Of a stretch of 64,000 nucleotides of DNA, positions 29,559 to 38,473 are shown piece after piece. The DNA comes from Halieaceae bacterium UBA5044 (GTDB lineage: Bacteria; Pseudomonadota; Gammaproteobacteria; Pseudomonadales; Halieaceae). Every line of letters starts with the position of its first letter. The first letter of the stretch is position 1. The translations under genes and the position numbers were made by a program. Below the pieces are notes generated by a model. The model searched no databases. It saw only the letters and a list, made by a program, of their open reading frames with translations, and was not told the DNA's origin. The stretch spans positions 61,517 to 125,516 of the forward strand of contig DIBU01000004.1 of the NCBI GenBank assembly GCA_002416125.1, in the 5' to 3' direction.

Positions 29559-30911
29559 ATGCAAAGCCCGGCAGGTATTTACGGCACCATCAGGGGCTTT
29601 CTGCTGAACGAACTCTGGCGAGTGGACCTCGAGCAGCTCTCCAGCCTGCAGCGCTGGTCCTACAAGGCGATCCGCTTTGTGTTTGTGCTGGTGCGGGAAA
29701 TATCACAGGGCCAGCTCACGCTGCGTGCCATGAGCCTGGTGTACACCACCCTGCTGTCCATGGTCCCGCTGCTTGCGGTGAGTTTCTCGGTCCTCAAGGC
29801 TTTTGGGGTGCACAACCAGATAGAGCCGCTGCTGTACAACCTGGTGGCCCCCCTGGGCGAGCAGGGGCATGAAATCGTGCTCAACCTGCTGGATTTTGTC
29901 GAGAACATGAAGGTTGGCGTGCTCGGATCGCTGGGCCTCGCGCTCTTGCTCTACACGGTGGTATCGCTGATCCAGAAAGTCGAAGTGTCTTTCAACTATG
30001 TGTGGCGCGCCAAGTCTTCCCGGCCCATATCCCGACGCTTCAGCGATTACCTCAGCGTGATCATGGTGGGCCCCGTGCTGGTGTTTTCCGCCATGGGGCT
30101 GACCGCCTCCATGATGAACAGCAGTGTTATGCAGTCGGTCATGGATATCGAGCCCTTTGGTAGCCTCCTGGTGCTGGCGTCGCGCCTGCTGCCGTTGTTG
30201 CTGGTGATATTCGCGTTCACCTTTGCCTACGTGTTTGTGCCCAACACGCGGGTGAACTTTGCGTCGGCATTCGTGGGGGGCGTTGTTGGCGGCAGCCTGT
30301 GGCAGGGCTCAGGGTTGGTGTTCGCCGAGTTTGCCGCTGGCTCCACCAAGTATGCGGCCATCTACTCCGGTTTTGCGATTCTGATCATGTTCATGATCTG
30401 GCTGTATGTCAGCTGGCTGATCCTGCTGATCGGTGCGCAGGTGGCGTTCTATCACCAGTATCCTGAGCGCATCCGGCTTTCTGACCAGCGGGTTGCGCTG
30501 AGTGGCCGTTTTCGTGAACAGCTCACCCTGCTGGTAATCTATCAGATTGCCCGGGCCTTCATCGGCAAGGCGCCGCCAATGACGGTGGATGCGCTGTCTG
30601 ATGCGCTGCAGGCGCCCCCTGACCGCGTTGCCGAAGCGGTGGAATTGCTGGCCAGCCGTGACCTGCTGGTGGAAACCAGCAGTGAGCCCCCCGAGTATCT
30701 GGTGGCACGCGACCCGTCCACCATGACCGTTGCACAGTTGCTGCGCAGTATCCGCAGTCCCAATGAGGAACAGGCGCTCATGGAGCGCCGCGTGGTTTCC
30801 GCAGAGCCGGTGGATGCGCTGTTGCAGGGCATTGACGACGCGGTCAGCGCCCAGTTGGGAGAGCGCACCCTGCGTGACTGTGTGCTGGCCGGGGAGCAGC
30901 CCGCGGCCTAG
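29559..30911 (+). CDS. YihY/BrkB family inner membrane protein
   Basis: 450 residues from the ATG at 29559 (AAAAGGAG upstream); the extended frame from 29517 is less likely. Six hydrophobic segments in residues 50-310 with R-A-M-S-L-V-Y-T-T-L-L-S and the F-A-x-Y-S-G-F-A-I-L-I-M-F block identify BrkB/YihY. The cytoplasmic C-terminus (about 320-450) resembles a winged-helix-like extension. The family, once called RNase BN, has no agreed function. Confidence 0.92.
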   Translation: MQSPAGIYGTIRGFLLNELWRVDLEQLSSLQRWSYKAIRFVFVLVREISQGQLTLRAMSLVYTTLLSMVPLLAVSFSVLKAFGVHNQIEPLLYNLVAPLGEQGHEIVLNLLDFVENMKVGVLGSLGLALLLYTVVSLIQKVEVSFNYVWRAKSSRPISRRFSDYLSVIMVGPVLVFSAMGLTASMMNSSVMQSVMDIEPFGSLLVLASRLLPLLLVIFAFTFAYVFVPNTRVNFASAFVGGVVGGSLWQGSGLVFAEFAAGSTKYAAIYSGFAILIMFMIWLYVSWLILLIGAQVAFYHQYPERIRLSDQRVALSGRFREQLTLLVIYQIARAFIGKAPPMTVDALSDALQAPPDRVAEAVELLASRDLLVETSSEPPEYLVARDPSTMTVAQLLRSIRSPNEEQALMERRVVSAEPVDALLQGIDDAVSAQLGERTLRDCVLAGEQPAA

Positions 30912-30923
30912 AGCGGCTGCGCC

Positions 30924-32609
30924 TCAATCGCCGACCACCTCTGCTGCGACGATGAAGTCGAGCAAGGGGTAGTGGGTGAACACGTAGTCAGCACCGCCCT
31001 GCTCGATGGGGCCCTGGCGACCGTGTCGCATACCGCCCCCGGCTTCATTGCCGTACAGCGGATACAGGCGTTCCACCACCTCCATTCCTTCAACGACTTC
31101 GCCAAACGGCGCGAAGCCCTCGGTATCCAGCTGCGCGTTGTCTCCCAGGTTGATGTACACCTGTGTCGAGCGGGTGTCGGGGCCGGTCATGGCGAAGGCC
31201 ACGCGCCCCGGGGAGTTACTGACCTGTGCTGGGTCGTCGACCAGCGTGTTGTCCTTCCACGCCGCCGTGACTGCAGGGAAAGGGCTCAGTCCGAACTGCG
31301 CGATATAGCCGGGCATCACGCGATTGATGTGTACGCCATCATAGAAACCCTGCTGCACGAGCTGGTAAAAGCGGTCGGCACCGCGGGGAGCCCAGTCGCG
31401 GTGCACCGCCACGGTGAATGCGCCTTCGGTGGTGAGGAAGCGTGCCCTGAAACGCTCTGGCGCGCGCTGGGTCCAGGCCGGGTCAGCTGTGTTCAGCAAC
31501 AGGCCGGGCGCTGATCCTTCGGACACGGGTTCGGGCCCGGTGGCGGCGAGCAGCTGCGCGAGATAAGGCCCCCACACAGTGGGCTGCGAATGGGTACTGT
31601 GGCCACGCGTCATTTCGGTAATCGGTAACACAACAGCGCGAGCCCCCGGAATACGCGCCGTTTCCCGTTCAAGAATGCCGAGCTCGGGCGGGTTGACCTG
31701 GTCGTCCGCCGAGTTGATGGCCAGCAGTGGTGCACGAATCGATTCCAGGTGCGGTGCCGGGTTGTAGAATCGCGAGGCGTCGAAGGCGTAAATGAGGTCA
31801 TTGGCATCAAGGGCTGATCGGTAGCGCTCCACCAGTGAATCCATCATGGCCTCCGCGGATTCGCGGGTCGGTGCCTTTAACTGGTATTGCAGGGGGCTGG
31901 AGACCATGAACAGCAGGCCATACATCGCCTCCTTCAGGCCAGGGGGCTGCTCTGTGTAATCACCCCCGTTCCATGCCGGGTCGTCCAGCACGGCGTCGAT
32001 GATCATTTTGCGGGTCATGCGGTTACGGCCGGCGATCTCCACCGGCAGGCTGGCCAGGGGCATCAGTGCATCCATGAAATCGGGATAGGTGTAGCCCCAT
32101 ACCCAGCTCATCATGCCGCCCATTGAGGTGCCGGTCACCAGCCGCAGATGGTCGACATCCAGATGCTCCGTGAGCAGTCTGTACTGTGCCCGCACCATGT
32201 CGTCGTAGGTGTATTTGGGGAAGGCGGCGCGGAGCCCGTCGCTGGGCTTGCTGGAGCGCCCGTGGCCAATTGCATCGGGCAGGATGAGGTAGTAGCGATC
32301 TGCGTCCAGCAACTGTCCTTTGCCAAACAGCACTCCGGCAAAGTTATCGCGCAGGAAGCCGTCTCCGCTGCCCGTCGTACCGTGCATGATCAGCACCGCG
32401 TTCTCAACGCGTCCGTCGGCGCCGCGTCGGGGCGTGCCGAGGGTGTAGTAGTGCTGGCGCAGATCGAGTACCGAGCCGTCATCAAAGGTGAAACCCTCCA
32501 GCACGCTGCTGCCGGAGGTGGGCGCAAGCCCGCTGCTGTCCGACGCCTGGGCCGCTGTCGTCAGGCAGGTGATGACGCCAATCAGTATTGCGGCGAGCGA
32601 GCGATGCAT
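30924..32609 (-). CDS. Secreted alpha/beta hydrolase fused to a cyclophilin peptidyl-prolyl isomerase
   Basis: 561 residues from the ATG at 32609 (GGAGAG seven bases upstream), beginning with a signal peptide that ends near A-Q-A. Residues 30-360 are a MetX/homoserine-acetyltransferase-like alpha/beta hydrolase: nucleophile Ser162 in G-T-S-M-G-G, Asp302 or 303 in N-S-A-D-D-Q and His near 337 in R-G-H-S-T-H. Residues 386-555 are a cyclophilin domain with F-Y-D-G-V-H-I-N-R-V, G-Y-I-A-Q-F-G and the V-Y-I-N-L strand. Both parts look intact, so this appears to be a bifunctional periplasmic protein. The combination is unusual. Confidence 0.9.
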   Translation of the reverse strand: MHRSLAAILIGVITCLTTAAQASDSSGLAPTSGSSVLEGFTFDDGSVLDLRQHYYTLGTPRRGADGRVENAVLIMHGTTGSGDGFLRDNFAGVLFGKGQLLDADRYYLILPDAIGHGRSSKPSDGLRAAFPKYTYDDMVRAQYRLLTEHLDVDHLRLVTGTSMGGMMSWVWGYTYPDFMDALMPLASLPVEIAGRNRMTRKMIIDAVLDDPAWNGGDYTEQPPGLKEAMYGLLFMVSSPLQYQLKAPTRESAEAMMDSLVERYRSALDANDLIYAFDASRFYNPAPHLESIRAPLLAINSADDQVNPPELGILERETARIPGARAVVLPITEMTRGHSTHSQPTVWGPYLAQLLAATGPEPVSEGSAPGLLLNTADPAWTQRAPERFRARFLTTEGAFTVAVHRDWAPRGADRFYQLVQQGFYDGVHINRVMPGYIAQFGLSPFPAVTAAWKDNTLVDDPAQVSNSPGRVAFAMTGPDTRSTQVYINLGDNAQLDTEGFAPFGEVVEGMEVVERLYPLYGNEAGGGMRHGRQGPIEQGGADYVFTHYPLLDFIVAAEVVGD

Positions 32610-32790
32610 GGGCGTTCTCTCCATGGTGGGATGAGGGTGGTGACTTCGATGCCAGGCCGCAATATTACCGTTTCTGCGGCCTGCATACCGCTTGTTTAGT
32701 TGTACGGCGAGGCGCATGATCCGCACGTTTGGCCACCCATGTTTTTCTACCCGGGCAGCGTGCAGCTACCCGACAAGGAGCAGAGCGACA

Positions 32791-33180
32791 ATGAATGTAT
32801 TGCAACCCCAATGGCGGCGGATTGCCGCGGCCGTCTTCGCCGGCAGTGTACTGGTATTGGCGCAGGGCTGCAGCAGCACCCCCCGCCCCGAGGCCGAGAT
32901 GGCCAGCGCCAGCACCGCGCTGACCAGCGCCGAAAACAACGAGGCTGCGCTGCATGCGCCGGTCGCAATGGACCGCGCCAAGGAGAAGCTGCGGCGTGCC
33001 CAGCGCGCCATGGATGAGAAGGACTACGCAGAAGCCAAGCGTCTATCGGACGAGGCGGCAGCGGATGCGGAATATGCCCAGGCCTTTGCCAGCAAGACCC
33101 GCGTAGAGACCGCTCTGCGTGAGTTGGAGGCCAGCATTGAGGCATTGCGCAGCGAAATCGAACGCGGCCAGCGTAACTGA
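32791..33180 (+). CDS. DUF4398-type lipoprotein
   Basis: 129 residues from the ATG at 32791 (AAGGAG upstream). A lipoprotein signal ends with L-A-Q-G-C27. The remainder is a helical, Ala/Glu/Lys-rich domain with A-L-x-A-P-V-A-M-D-R-A-K-E-K-L and Y-A-E-A-K-R-L, matching DUF4398, and a coiled-coil C-terminus. It lies 29 bp before an OmpA-family lipoprotein with a related helical region; both probably stabilise the envelope. Confidence 0.88.
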   Translation: MNVLQPQWRRIAAAVFAGSVLVLAQGCSSTPRPEAEMASASTALTSAENNEAALHAPVAMDRAKEKLRRAQRAMDEKDYAEAKRLSDEAAADAEYAQAFASKTRVETALRELEASIEALRSEIERGQRN

Positions 33181-33209
33181 GCGCGTCATACAGGATAGCA
33201 GGAGCGTTT

Positions 33210-34004
33210 ATGAAACTTTCAACCGGGATCAAAATGTGTGTGCTGGTGGCGTCTGTGGCCGTATTGTCGGCCTGCGGTAGCCTGCAGAAAAATCAGGCAT
33301 TGTTGGATGCGGAAGCGAGCTATAACGCCGCCAAGCAGAGCGAGACGGTACTGCGTTACGCCGGTCCGGAACTGCAACGGGCCAACAAGGCGCTGGAGTC
33401 TGCGGCGGTCGCGACCTCCGAAGAGGATATGACCTCCCTGGCCTACGTCGCCAAGGTGCGTACCGATACCGCGGTGGCCATCGCAGATCGCAAGGCAGCC
33501 AGCGAACAGCTGAAAACGCTGGGCAAGACCAAGGACCAGATTCTGCTGTCGGCGCGTGAGGCGCAACTGGAGGCACGGGAGGCCGAGCTGCAACGCACCC
33601 AGGCGGACGCCGAGTCCCTGCGCCGTGAGCTGCTCGCGCTGCAGGCGGTGAAGACGGAACGCGGCATGGTGATGACGCTGGGAGACGTGCTGTTCGCCAC
33701 CGGCAAGGCGGAGCTGCAGCCCGGCGCCGCGACTACCATTCAGCGGCTGGCCAACTTCCTCGAGGAATACCCGGAGAAAACGGTGTTGATCGAGGGGTTC
33801 ACCGACAGCACCGGCAGTGCGGACTTCAACCAGGGTTTGTCTGAGCGTCGTGCCCTGTCGGTGCGCCAGGCCCTTGTGAATGCCGGTGTCAGCCCGGAGC
33901 GCATCAGCACTGAAGGTTTCGGCATGTCGCGGCCTGTGGCGGACAACGCGACGGCTGAGGGTCGCCAGAGAAATCGGCGGGTCGAGATCGTGATCCAGGA
34001 CTGA
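33210..34004 (+). CDS. OmpA-family lipoprotein with DUF4398-like helical domain
   Basis: 264 residues; lipobox L-S-A-C22. Residues 25-150 are a long Ala/Glu-rich helical and coiled-coil region similar to the preceding lipoprotein, and residues 155-262 are an OmpA C-terminal peptidoglycan-binding domain with G-F-T-D-S-T-G, N-Q-x-L-S-E-R-R-A and R-R-V-E-I. It would anchor the outer membrane to peptidoglycan. A strong terminator follows. Confidence 0.93.
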   Translation: MKLSTGIKMCVLVASVAVLSACGSLQKNQALLDAEASYNAAKQSETVLRYAGPELQRANKALESAAVATSEEDMTSLAYVAKVRTDTAVAIADRKAASEQLKTLGKTKDQILLSAREAQLEAREAELQRTQADAESLRRELLALQAVKTERGMVMTLGDVLFATGKAELQPGAATTIQRLANFLEEYPEKTVLIEGFTDSTGSADFNQGLSERRALSVRQALVNAGVSPERISTEGFGMSRPVADNATAEGRQRNRRVEIVIQD

Positions 34005-34032
34005 GGGAACCTCTCGCGGTTCCATGCCCGAT

Positions 34033-34074
34033 ACCCGAAGGGGCGCAAACGCAACCCTTCGGGTTTTTCTTTCT
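34033..34074 (+). terminator. Rho-independent terminator after the OmpA-family lipoprotein
   Basis: The arms ACCCGAAGGG (34033-34042) and CCCTTCGGGT (34055-34064) pair perfectly over 10 bp; the loop can form a small inner hairpin. A T-rich tail follows. It lies about 28 bp after the stop. Confidence 0.93.
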
Positions 34075-34228
34075 ACACCCCCGCGCCAGTCCATTTGCGG
34101 CGCAGTGACTCGCTGTATCCTCAACTCTGCACTATGCTTGGGACGTGTCGCTTCGTCGATGCTGTGCCTTCGGCAGCATTGCGGATGTGACATGCCGATC
34201 GCCTGAATCCAGTGTGTGGGGTGCAGCA

Positions 34229-36361
34229 ATGAACCTGTCCAGACTCTCAGTGCCCGGCGCCGTCCTGGCCGCCATGCTGTCTTTTCCTGTCTTACCCGTG
34301 GCTGCATCGTCGCCCAACGATGCCATTCTTGTGCTAGATGCCTCTGGCTCCATGTGGGGGCAGATCGATGGGGTCAACAAGATCGTGATTGCCAAGGACG
34401 TGGTCGAGGGGCTCGTACTCGGGCTGCCGCCGGAGCAACGTCTGGGGCTGGTCGCCTATGGTCATCGCCGCGAGGGCGACTGCAGTGACATCGAGACGCT
34501 CGCAGGTGTGGGAGCAGAGCGGGCCGACATGGTCGCCGCTCTCCGGGAACTCACACCCCACGGAAAAACGCCATTGGCGAAGTCGGTGGAACACGCCGCG
34601 CTGACGCTGGATTACCGCAAGCGGGCGGCCTCCGTTATTCTGGTGTCCGATGGCTTGGAAACCTGCGATGTGGATCCCTGTGCACTGGCCAGAATGCTGG
34701 AACAGAACGGTCTTGATTTTACCGTGCATGTTGTGGGCTTTGATGTCACCGTGGAAGAGCGCGCGGGTTTGCAGTGCATGGCGGATGAAACCGGCGGCAC
34801 CTTTGTGGCCGCAGCCAGTGCCAGTGAGCTTGCATCGGCGCTGCGCACCCTTGCGGAAGCGGGGCCGGCCGGAGGAGAAGTTGGGGGCGACGCAGTGCCG
34901 TCGACCCTGGCGATGAAAGCCACCGTACTGCCCGGTGGGCCTCTGATCCAATCGCAGCTTGAGTGGACGGTCACAGCCCTTGCGGGCGGCGAGACGGTTT
35001 TTTCCGCCACCGATACCGGCAGCGCGATGACCGAGGTCCTGCCCGGCGAGTATGTCGCCGAGGCGCGTTGGCGGGGTTGGCAGGATGGCCGCGAGGTGAA
35101 AACCGGGCGCTTGCAATTCACCGTCGAAGCCCAGCAGCCGAAAGTGATTACCGTGCCCGTGGACCTCGGTTTCAAGGTCAGTCTCCAGACCCCGGCGGTG
35201 ACCCGTGAGGGTGTCCCGTTCGATGTCACCTGGTCGGGCCCTGATGAGTTGGGTGCGTATCTCCACGTCGCCAGCCCCGAAGACGGTCCACGAGAGCCGA
35301 TCTATTTCTTCGCCGCAATGCCCACGCGCACGAAGGCTGGCGTGTCCGACGCCAGCCAGCCACTCACGGCCTCGCTTGCTGCCCCGTCCACAGAGGGTGT
35401 TTATGAAGTGCGCTACGTGCTTGATCAACCGCGCCTTATCCTCGCCCGCAATGCGTTACGTGTGACGGATGGCGGCTTTACCGTGTCGGCGCCGGCTGAG
35501 GTCCCGGTCAGTTCGGTGTTCTCGGTCGCGTGGGCCGGGGAGGCCACCCCCGGTGACTTTGTCACCATTGTCGAGGCGGGCAGCGCGGCGGCCTTTGCGC
35601 GGGGATATACCAGCCCGTTGCGGGAGGACGGCAGCGCAGAGCTTACTGCGCCGCCGCAGCCGGGGGAATACGAGGTCCGCTATGTATTGGCGAATGGCTA
35701 TACCCTGTACCCAGGCATGCAACACGCGGTGCAGGCAACGACACCTGTCAGTGTAGTGCCGGTTGTGGCGGGCATTGCGGGGCCTGCGACCGCAGTCGGA
35801 GGATCCAGTGTCCCGGTGTCGGTCACGCTCCCGCCGGACTGGGAAGACGACTACATCTCCATTGCCGCGCCCGGCGCGACCCGGGCAAACCGCGATGCCA
35901 GAGTCACGCTGGGTCGCGCTGGCGCCGGGGATGGGCAGCTGGCACTGCAAGCGCCCAACATAGCGGGCGACTACGAGTTGATTTACTTCCTTAGCCCCGG
36001 GAATGCCGTGCTCGCCCGGCAGCCGATCACCATCACGCGCGCGGATGCAACGGTGCAGGCGCCGGAGCAGGTGGTCATGGGTGACAGTTTCGACATCACC
36101 TGGGCTGGCCCGGGGTACCGCGGTGACCGCGTGGTGATAGCCCCGCTGGATGTGCCCGATGAAAAGATGTGGGGTTGGGGTGCCCGCTACGGGTTTATCG
36201 TGCCGACAGGTGAAACCGGGGGAACGGGCAGCGTCAGGCGGTATCCGTTCGAGGCGCCCGGCGTCTACAGCGCGCGCTACGTTACGGGTTTACAGCATCA
36301 GGTATTGGCGACAGATACCTTCACCGTGGTGGCTCCGCCGGAGGGTGCCCTCTCGCCCTGA
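34229..36361 (+). CDS. Secreted VWA-domain protein with repeated Ig-like modules
   Basis: 710 residues from the ATG at 34229; signal peptide to about residue 27. A von Willebrand A domain (about 30-215) has the MIDAS D37-A-S39-G-S41 and a D-G-x-E-T-C block. Residues 230-330 resemble a carboxypeptidase-regulatory-like fold. Then come four successive ~90-residue modules, each opening with a x-P-x-x-V/T-x-x-G/S-x-F/V-x-V/I-x-W-like strand and ending in an E-V-R-Y-V-L- or E-L-I-Y-F-L-like strand. Probably periplasmic or surface-exposed and metal-dependent in ligand binding; partner unknown. Confidence 0.88.
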   Translation: MNLSRLSVPGAVLAAMLSFPVLPVAASSPNDAILVLDASGSMWGQIDGVNKIVIAKDVVEGLVLGLPPEQRLGLVAYGHRREGDCSDIETLAGVGAERADMVAALRELTPHGKTPLAKSVEHAALTLDYRKRAASVILVSDGLETCDVDPCALARMLEQNGLDFTVHVVGFDVTVEERAGLQCMADETGGTFVAAASASELASALRTLAEAGPAGGEVGGDAVPSTLAMKATVLPGGPLIQSQLEWTVTALAGGETVFSATDTGSAMTEVLPGEYVAEARWRGWQDGREVKTGRLQFTVEAQQPKVITVPVDLGFKVSLQTPAVTREGVPFDVTWSGPDELGAYLHVASPEDGPREPIYFFAAMPTRTKAGVSDASQPLTASLAAPSTEGVYEVRYVLDQPRLILARNALRVTDGGFTVSAPAEVPVSSVFSVAWAGEATPGDFVTIVEAGSAAAFARGYTSPLREDGSAELTAPPQPGEYEVRYVLANGYTLYPGMQHAVQATTPVSVVPVVAGIAGPATAVGGSSVPVSVTLPPDWEDDYISIAAPGATRANRDARVTLGRAGAGDGQLALQAPNIAGDYELIYFLSPGNAVLARQPITITRADATVQAPEQVVMGDSFDITWAGPGYRGDRVVIAPLDVPDEKMWGWGARYGFIVPTGETGGTGSVRRYPFEAPGVYSARYVTGLQHQVLATDTFTVVAPPEGALSP

Positions 36362-36403
36362 CAGCGGGACGGGCGGCACCGTGCACCGCGTTGGGGCAGC
36401 GCC

Positions 36404-37117
36404 TTACTCCAGCGTGTACTCGAAGGTGCTCACCACCCGCAGGCGTTTTACCCGGGAACTGCCGTCGTCCCAGTCATTACCATCGCTGCCGGTAATACGG
36501 ATGACGCCCTGATTGGCCGTGCGCAGCGCACCGACCCGGGCCCCGGCCTCGGCCGCAAATTTCTCTGCCTGCTCCCGCGCGTTGCGTGTGGCCTCCGCCA
36601 ACAGCGCCGGTTTGATTTCGTTGAATCCGCGCAGTTGGTAGCGCGGGCCGCTGCCGCCTTCGATTTCAACACCGGCTTCGATCAGCGGGTCTATCGCCAG
36701 CGCCGTGGCTTCCACCAGCGCCACCCGGTCTGACTGGACAATGATCAGGCCGCTGCCGGTATAGCGCAGGGGCTGGTTGCTCGCACCGTACTCCCGGGAA
36801 TAGGCGTCCTGCACCTGCAATGGCCTGATCTCCAGTTCCTCGGCAGTGAAGCCGGCGGCTTCCAGGAAGCGCATAACCCGCGACCGGTCTTCGGCAAGCG
36901 CCTGCTGGACGTCAGCGAAGGCGTTGCCAGCGCGGCGAAAGGTGAGATTCCAGGCTGCGAAGTCGCTCTCCACATCCGCCTCCGCCAGCCCCTTGATGGT
37001 GACTGAACGGTCTGCCAACTTGAAGCGCTGCAAACCGTCACCGACCGTCCAGCCGGCCGCGGCAACACCCAGCGCCAGCAGCAGGGCGCCGAACCAAACG
37101 CCTGGTTTGTTTGTCAT
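36404..37117 (-). CDS. SIMPL domain-containing (DUF541) periplasmic protein
   Basis: 237 residues from the ATG at 37117; the extended frame to 37222 is not supported. An N-terminal hydrophobic anchor (about 8-25) precedes the SIMPL/DUF541 domain with V-T-I-K-G-L-A-E-A-D-V and the A-x-N-A-R-E-Q-A-E-K-F-A helix, as in E. coli YggE-like proteins. It is probably membrane-anchored in the periplasm and linked to oxidative stress, as reported for YggE. It converges on the VWA gene. Confidence 0.9.
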   Translation of the reverse strand: MTNKPGVWFGALLLALGVAAAGWTVGDGLQRFKLADRSVTIKGLAEADVESDFAAWNLTFRRAGNAFADVQQALAEDRSRVMRFLEAAGFTAEELEIRPLQVQDAYSREYGASNQPLRYTGSGLIIVQSDRVALVEATALAIDPLIEAGVEIEGGSGPRYQLRGFNEIKPALLAEATRNAREQAEKFAAEAGARVGALRTANQGVIRITGSDGNDWDDGSSRVKRLRVVSTFEYTLE

Positions 37118-37400
37118 GGCATGGGATCTCCGGGCAAGGCCTTCACTGGGGTAGGAATTGCAGCAGATTACAAGCGAGGGGTGAGGGGAAGCAAGCGCCA
37201 TGCACGCAAGCCGATTGGGCATTGCTGGCGGGCTCTGGCGACGCCCTTCACTGGTATAGACAGCCCGTTGTACAGATAATCAGGATGGCCGTGTGTTTTG
37301 CACTCACCGTGTGGAACCAGATCGTATACCGGCTCGGCACCCATAACCGAAAAGGCTAGGCTTGATGGCCTGTTCGCTTGACCGGAAGGAGAAACAGGAT

Positions 37401-38228
37401 ATGAAAAAAGTCGCGTTTATCACCGGCGCCAGCCGCGGCATGGGTGCTGCCACGGCGATCGAGTTTGCCCGTCGGGGCTACAACCTGGTGCTGACGGCTC
37501 GCACCATGCAGGAAGGCGAGCAACATGAATACGGGAGCTGGAAGCCGACGACCACCTCCCTCCCGGGCTCACTGGAGGCGACCGGCGAAGCGGCGCGCGC
37601 CCACGGCGCAGAGGTCCTCCTGCTGCGCTCCGATATACTGGACCTGGCGTCGGTCCAGGCCGCGGCTGATCGCGCCCTGGAGCACTTCGCCAAAGTCGAT
37701 GTCCTGTTCAACAACGCCTGCTATCAGGGGCCCGGCAATATGCAGCGCGTTCTGGAAGTCGAGATTGAGCAGGCGCGCAGAGTGTATCAGGGGAACATTC
37801 TCGCGCCGCTGGTGCTGGTGAAAGCCCTGCTCCCCGGCATGCTGGAGCGCGCCAGTGGTGCGGTGATCAACATGGTCTCGGGCTCCGCACTCAGCGACCC
37901 GCCGGCACCGGCAGACGAAGGCGGTTGGGGCTTCGTATATCCGTCCTCGAAGGCCGCGTTGATACGCATGATGCCAGCGTTGCGGGTTGAACACCGGGAC
38001 AGTGGCGTTCGGTTTTTTTCCGTCGAACCCGGGTTTGTGCTCACAGAGGTGATGAAAGCCAACGGCTTTGACGACAAGATCGCCCAGCGCTTCAAGCCAA
38101 CCGCACCCGAGACGGTGGCGGATATAGTGTACTGGCTGGCAGAGGATGCGGCGGCGCTGGAGCACCACCAGCGTACGGTGATCTTTGCTCCCCAGCTGCA
38201 CAAAAAACTGTTCGGGGAGGTAGACTGA
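37401..38228 (+). CDS. Short-chain dehydrogenase/reductase
   Basis: 275 residues from the ATG at 37401 (AAGGAG upstream); the frame extension to 37362 is unlikely. T-G-A-S-R-G-M-G at 9-16 is the cofactor motif and Y-P-S-S-K supplies the catalytic Tyr/Lys. The insert after strand 2 (Q-E-G-E-Q-H-E-Y-G-S-W) is longer than in minimal SDRs. It is the last gene of normal chromosomal character before the integrase. Confidence 0.92.
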   Translation: MKKVAFITGASRGMGAATAIEFARRGYNLVLTARTMQEGEQHEYGSWKPTTTSLPGSLEATGEAARAHGAEVLLLRSDILDLASVQAAADRALEHFAKVDVLFNNACYQGPGNMQRVLEVEIEQARRVYQGNILAPLVLVKALLPGMLERASGAVINMVSGSALSDPPAPADEGGWGFVYPSSKAALIRMMPALRVEHRDSGVRFFSVEPGFVLTEVMKANGFDDKIAQRFKPTAPETVADIVYWLAEDAAALEHHQRTVIFAPQLHKKLFGEVD

Positions 38229-38473
38229 TCTTGACTATTCCCTATCCGGCCAGAATGCACCGTGGGGGGATGGTGCCGGAGATATGAATTTTTGCCGGTC
38301 TCTCCGAGTCGCATTTTGTCGCAATATACTATAAATAAAGCGATCGCACCAATTACGTTGTCTTCTCCCATATCAAGCTGTAGCATGCAATTGATCCTCC
38401 TATGTAGGGATAGAAATGGGGGGCTTAAAGTTCGGTTCCGAAAACAAGTGGTATCACATTCGGGGTATTGATA
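38229..38473 (+). other. Junction between chromosome and integrase-led island
   Basis: A 245-bp noncoding stretch, less GC-rich than the left flank. It should contain or adjoin the attachment site used by the downstream integrase, but no tRNA gene or tRNA 3' fragment and no clear direct repeat could be identified by eye. Confidence 0.4.

Noticed and set aside
38229..38473. tRNA gene or tRNA 3' end serving as attachment site
   Set aside because: A GTTCGGTTCC stretch resembles a T-loop, but no acceptor stem, anticodon arm or CCA end could be folded around it.
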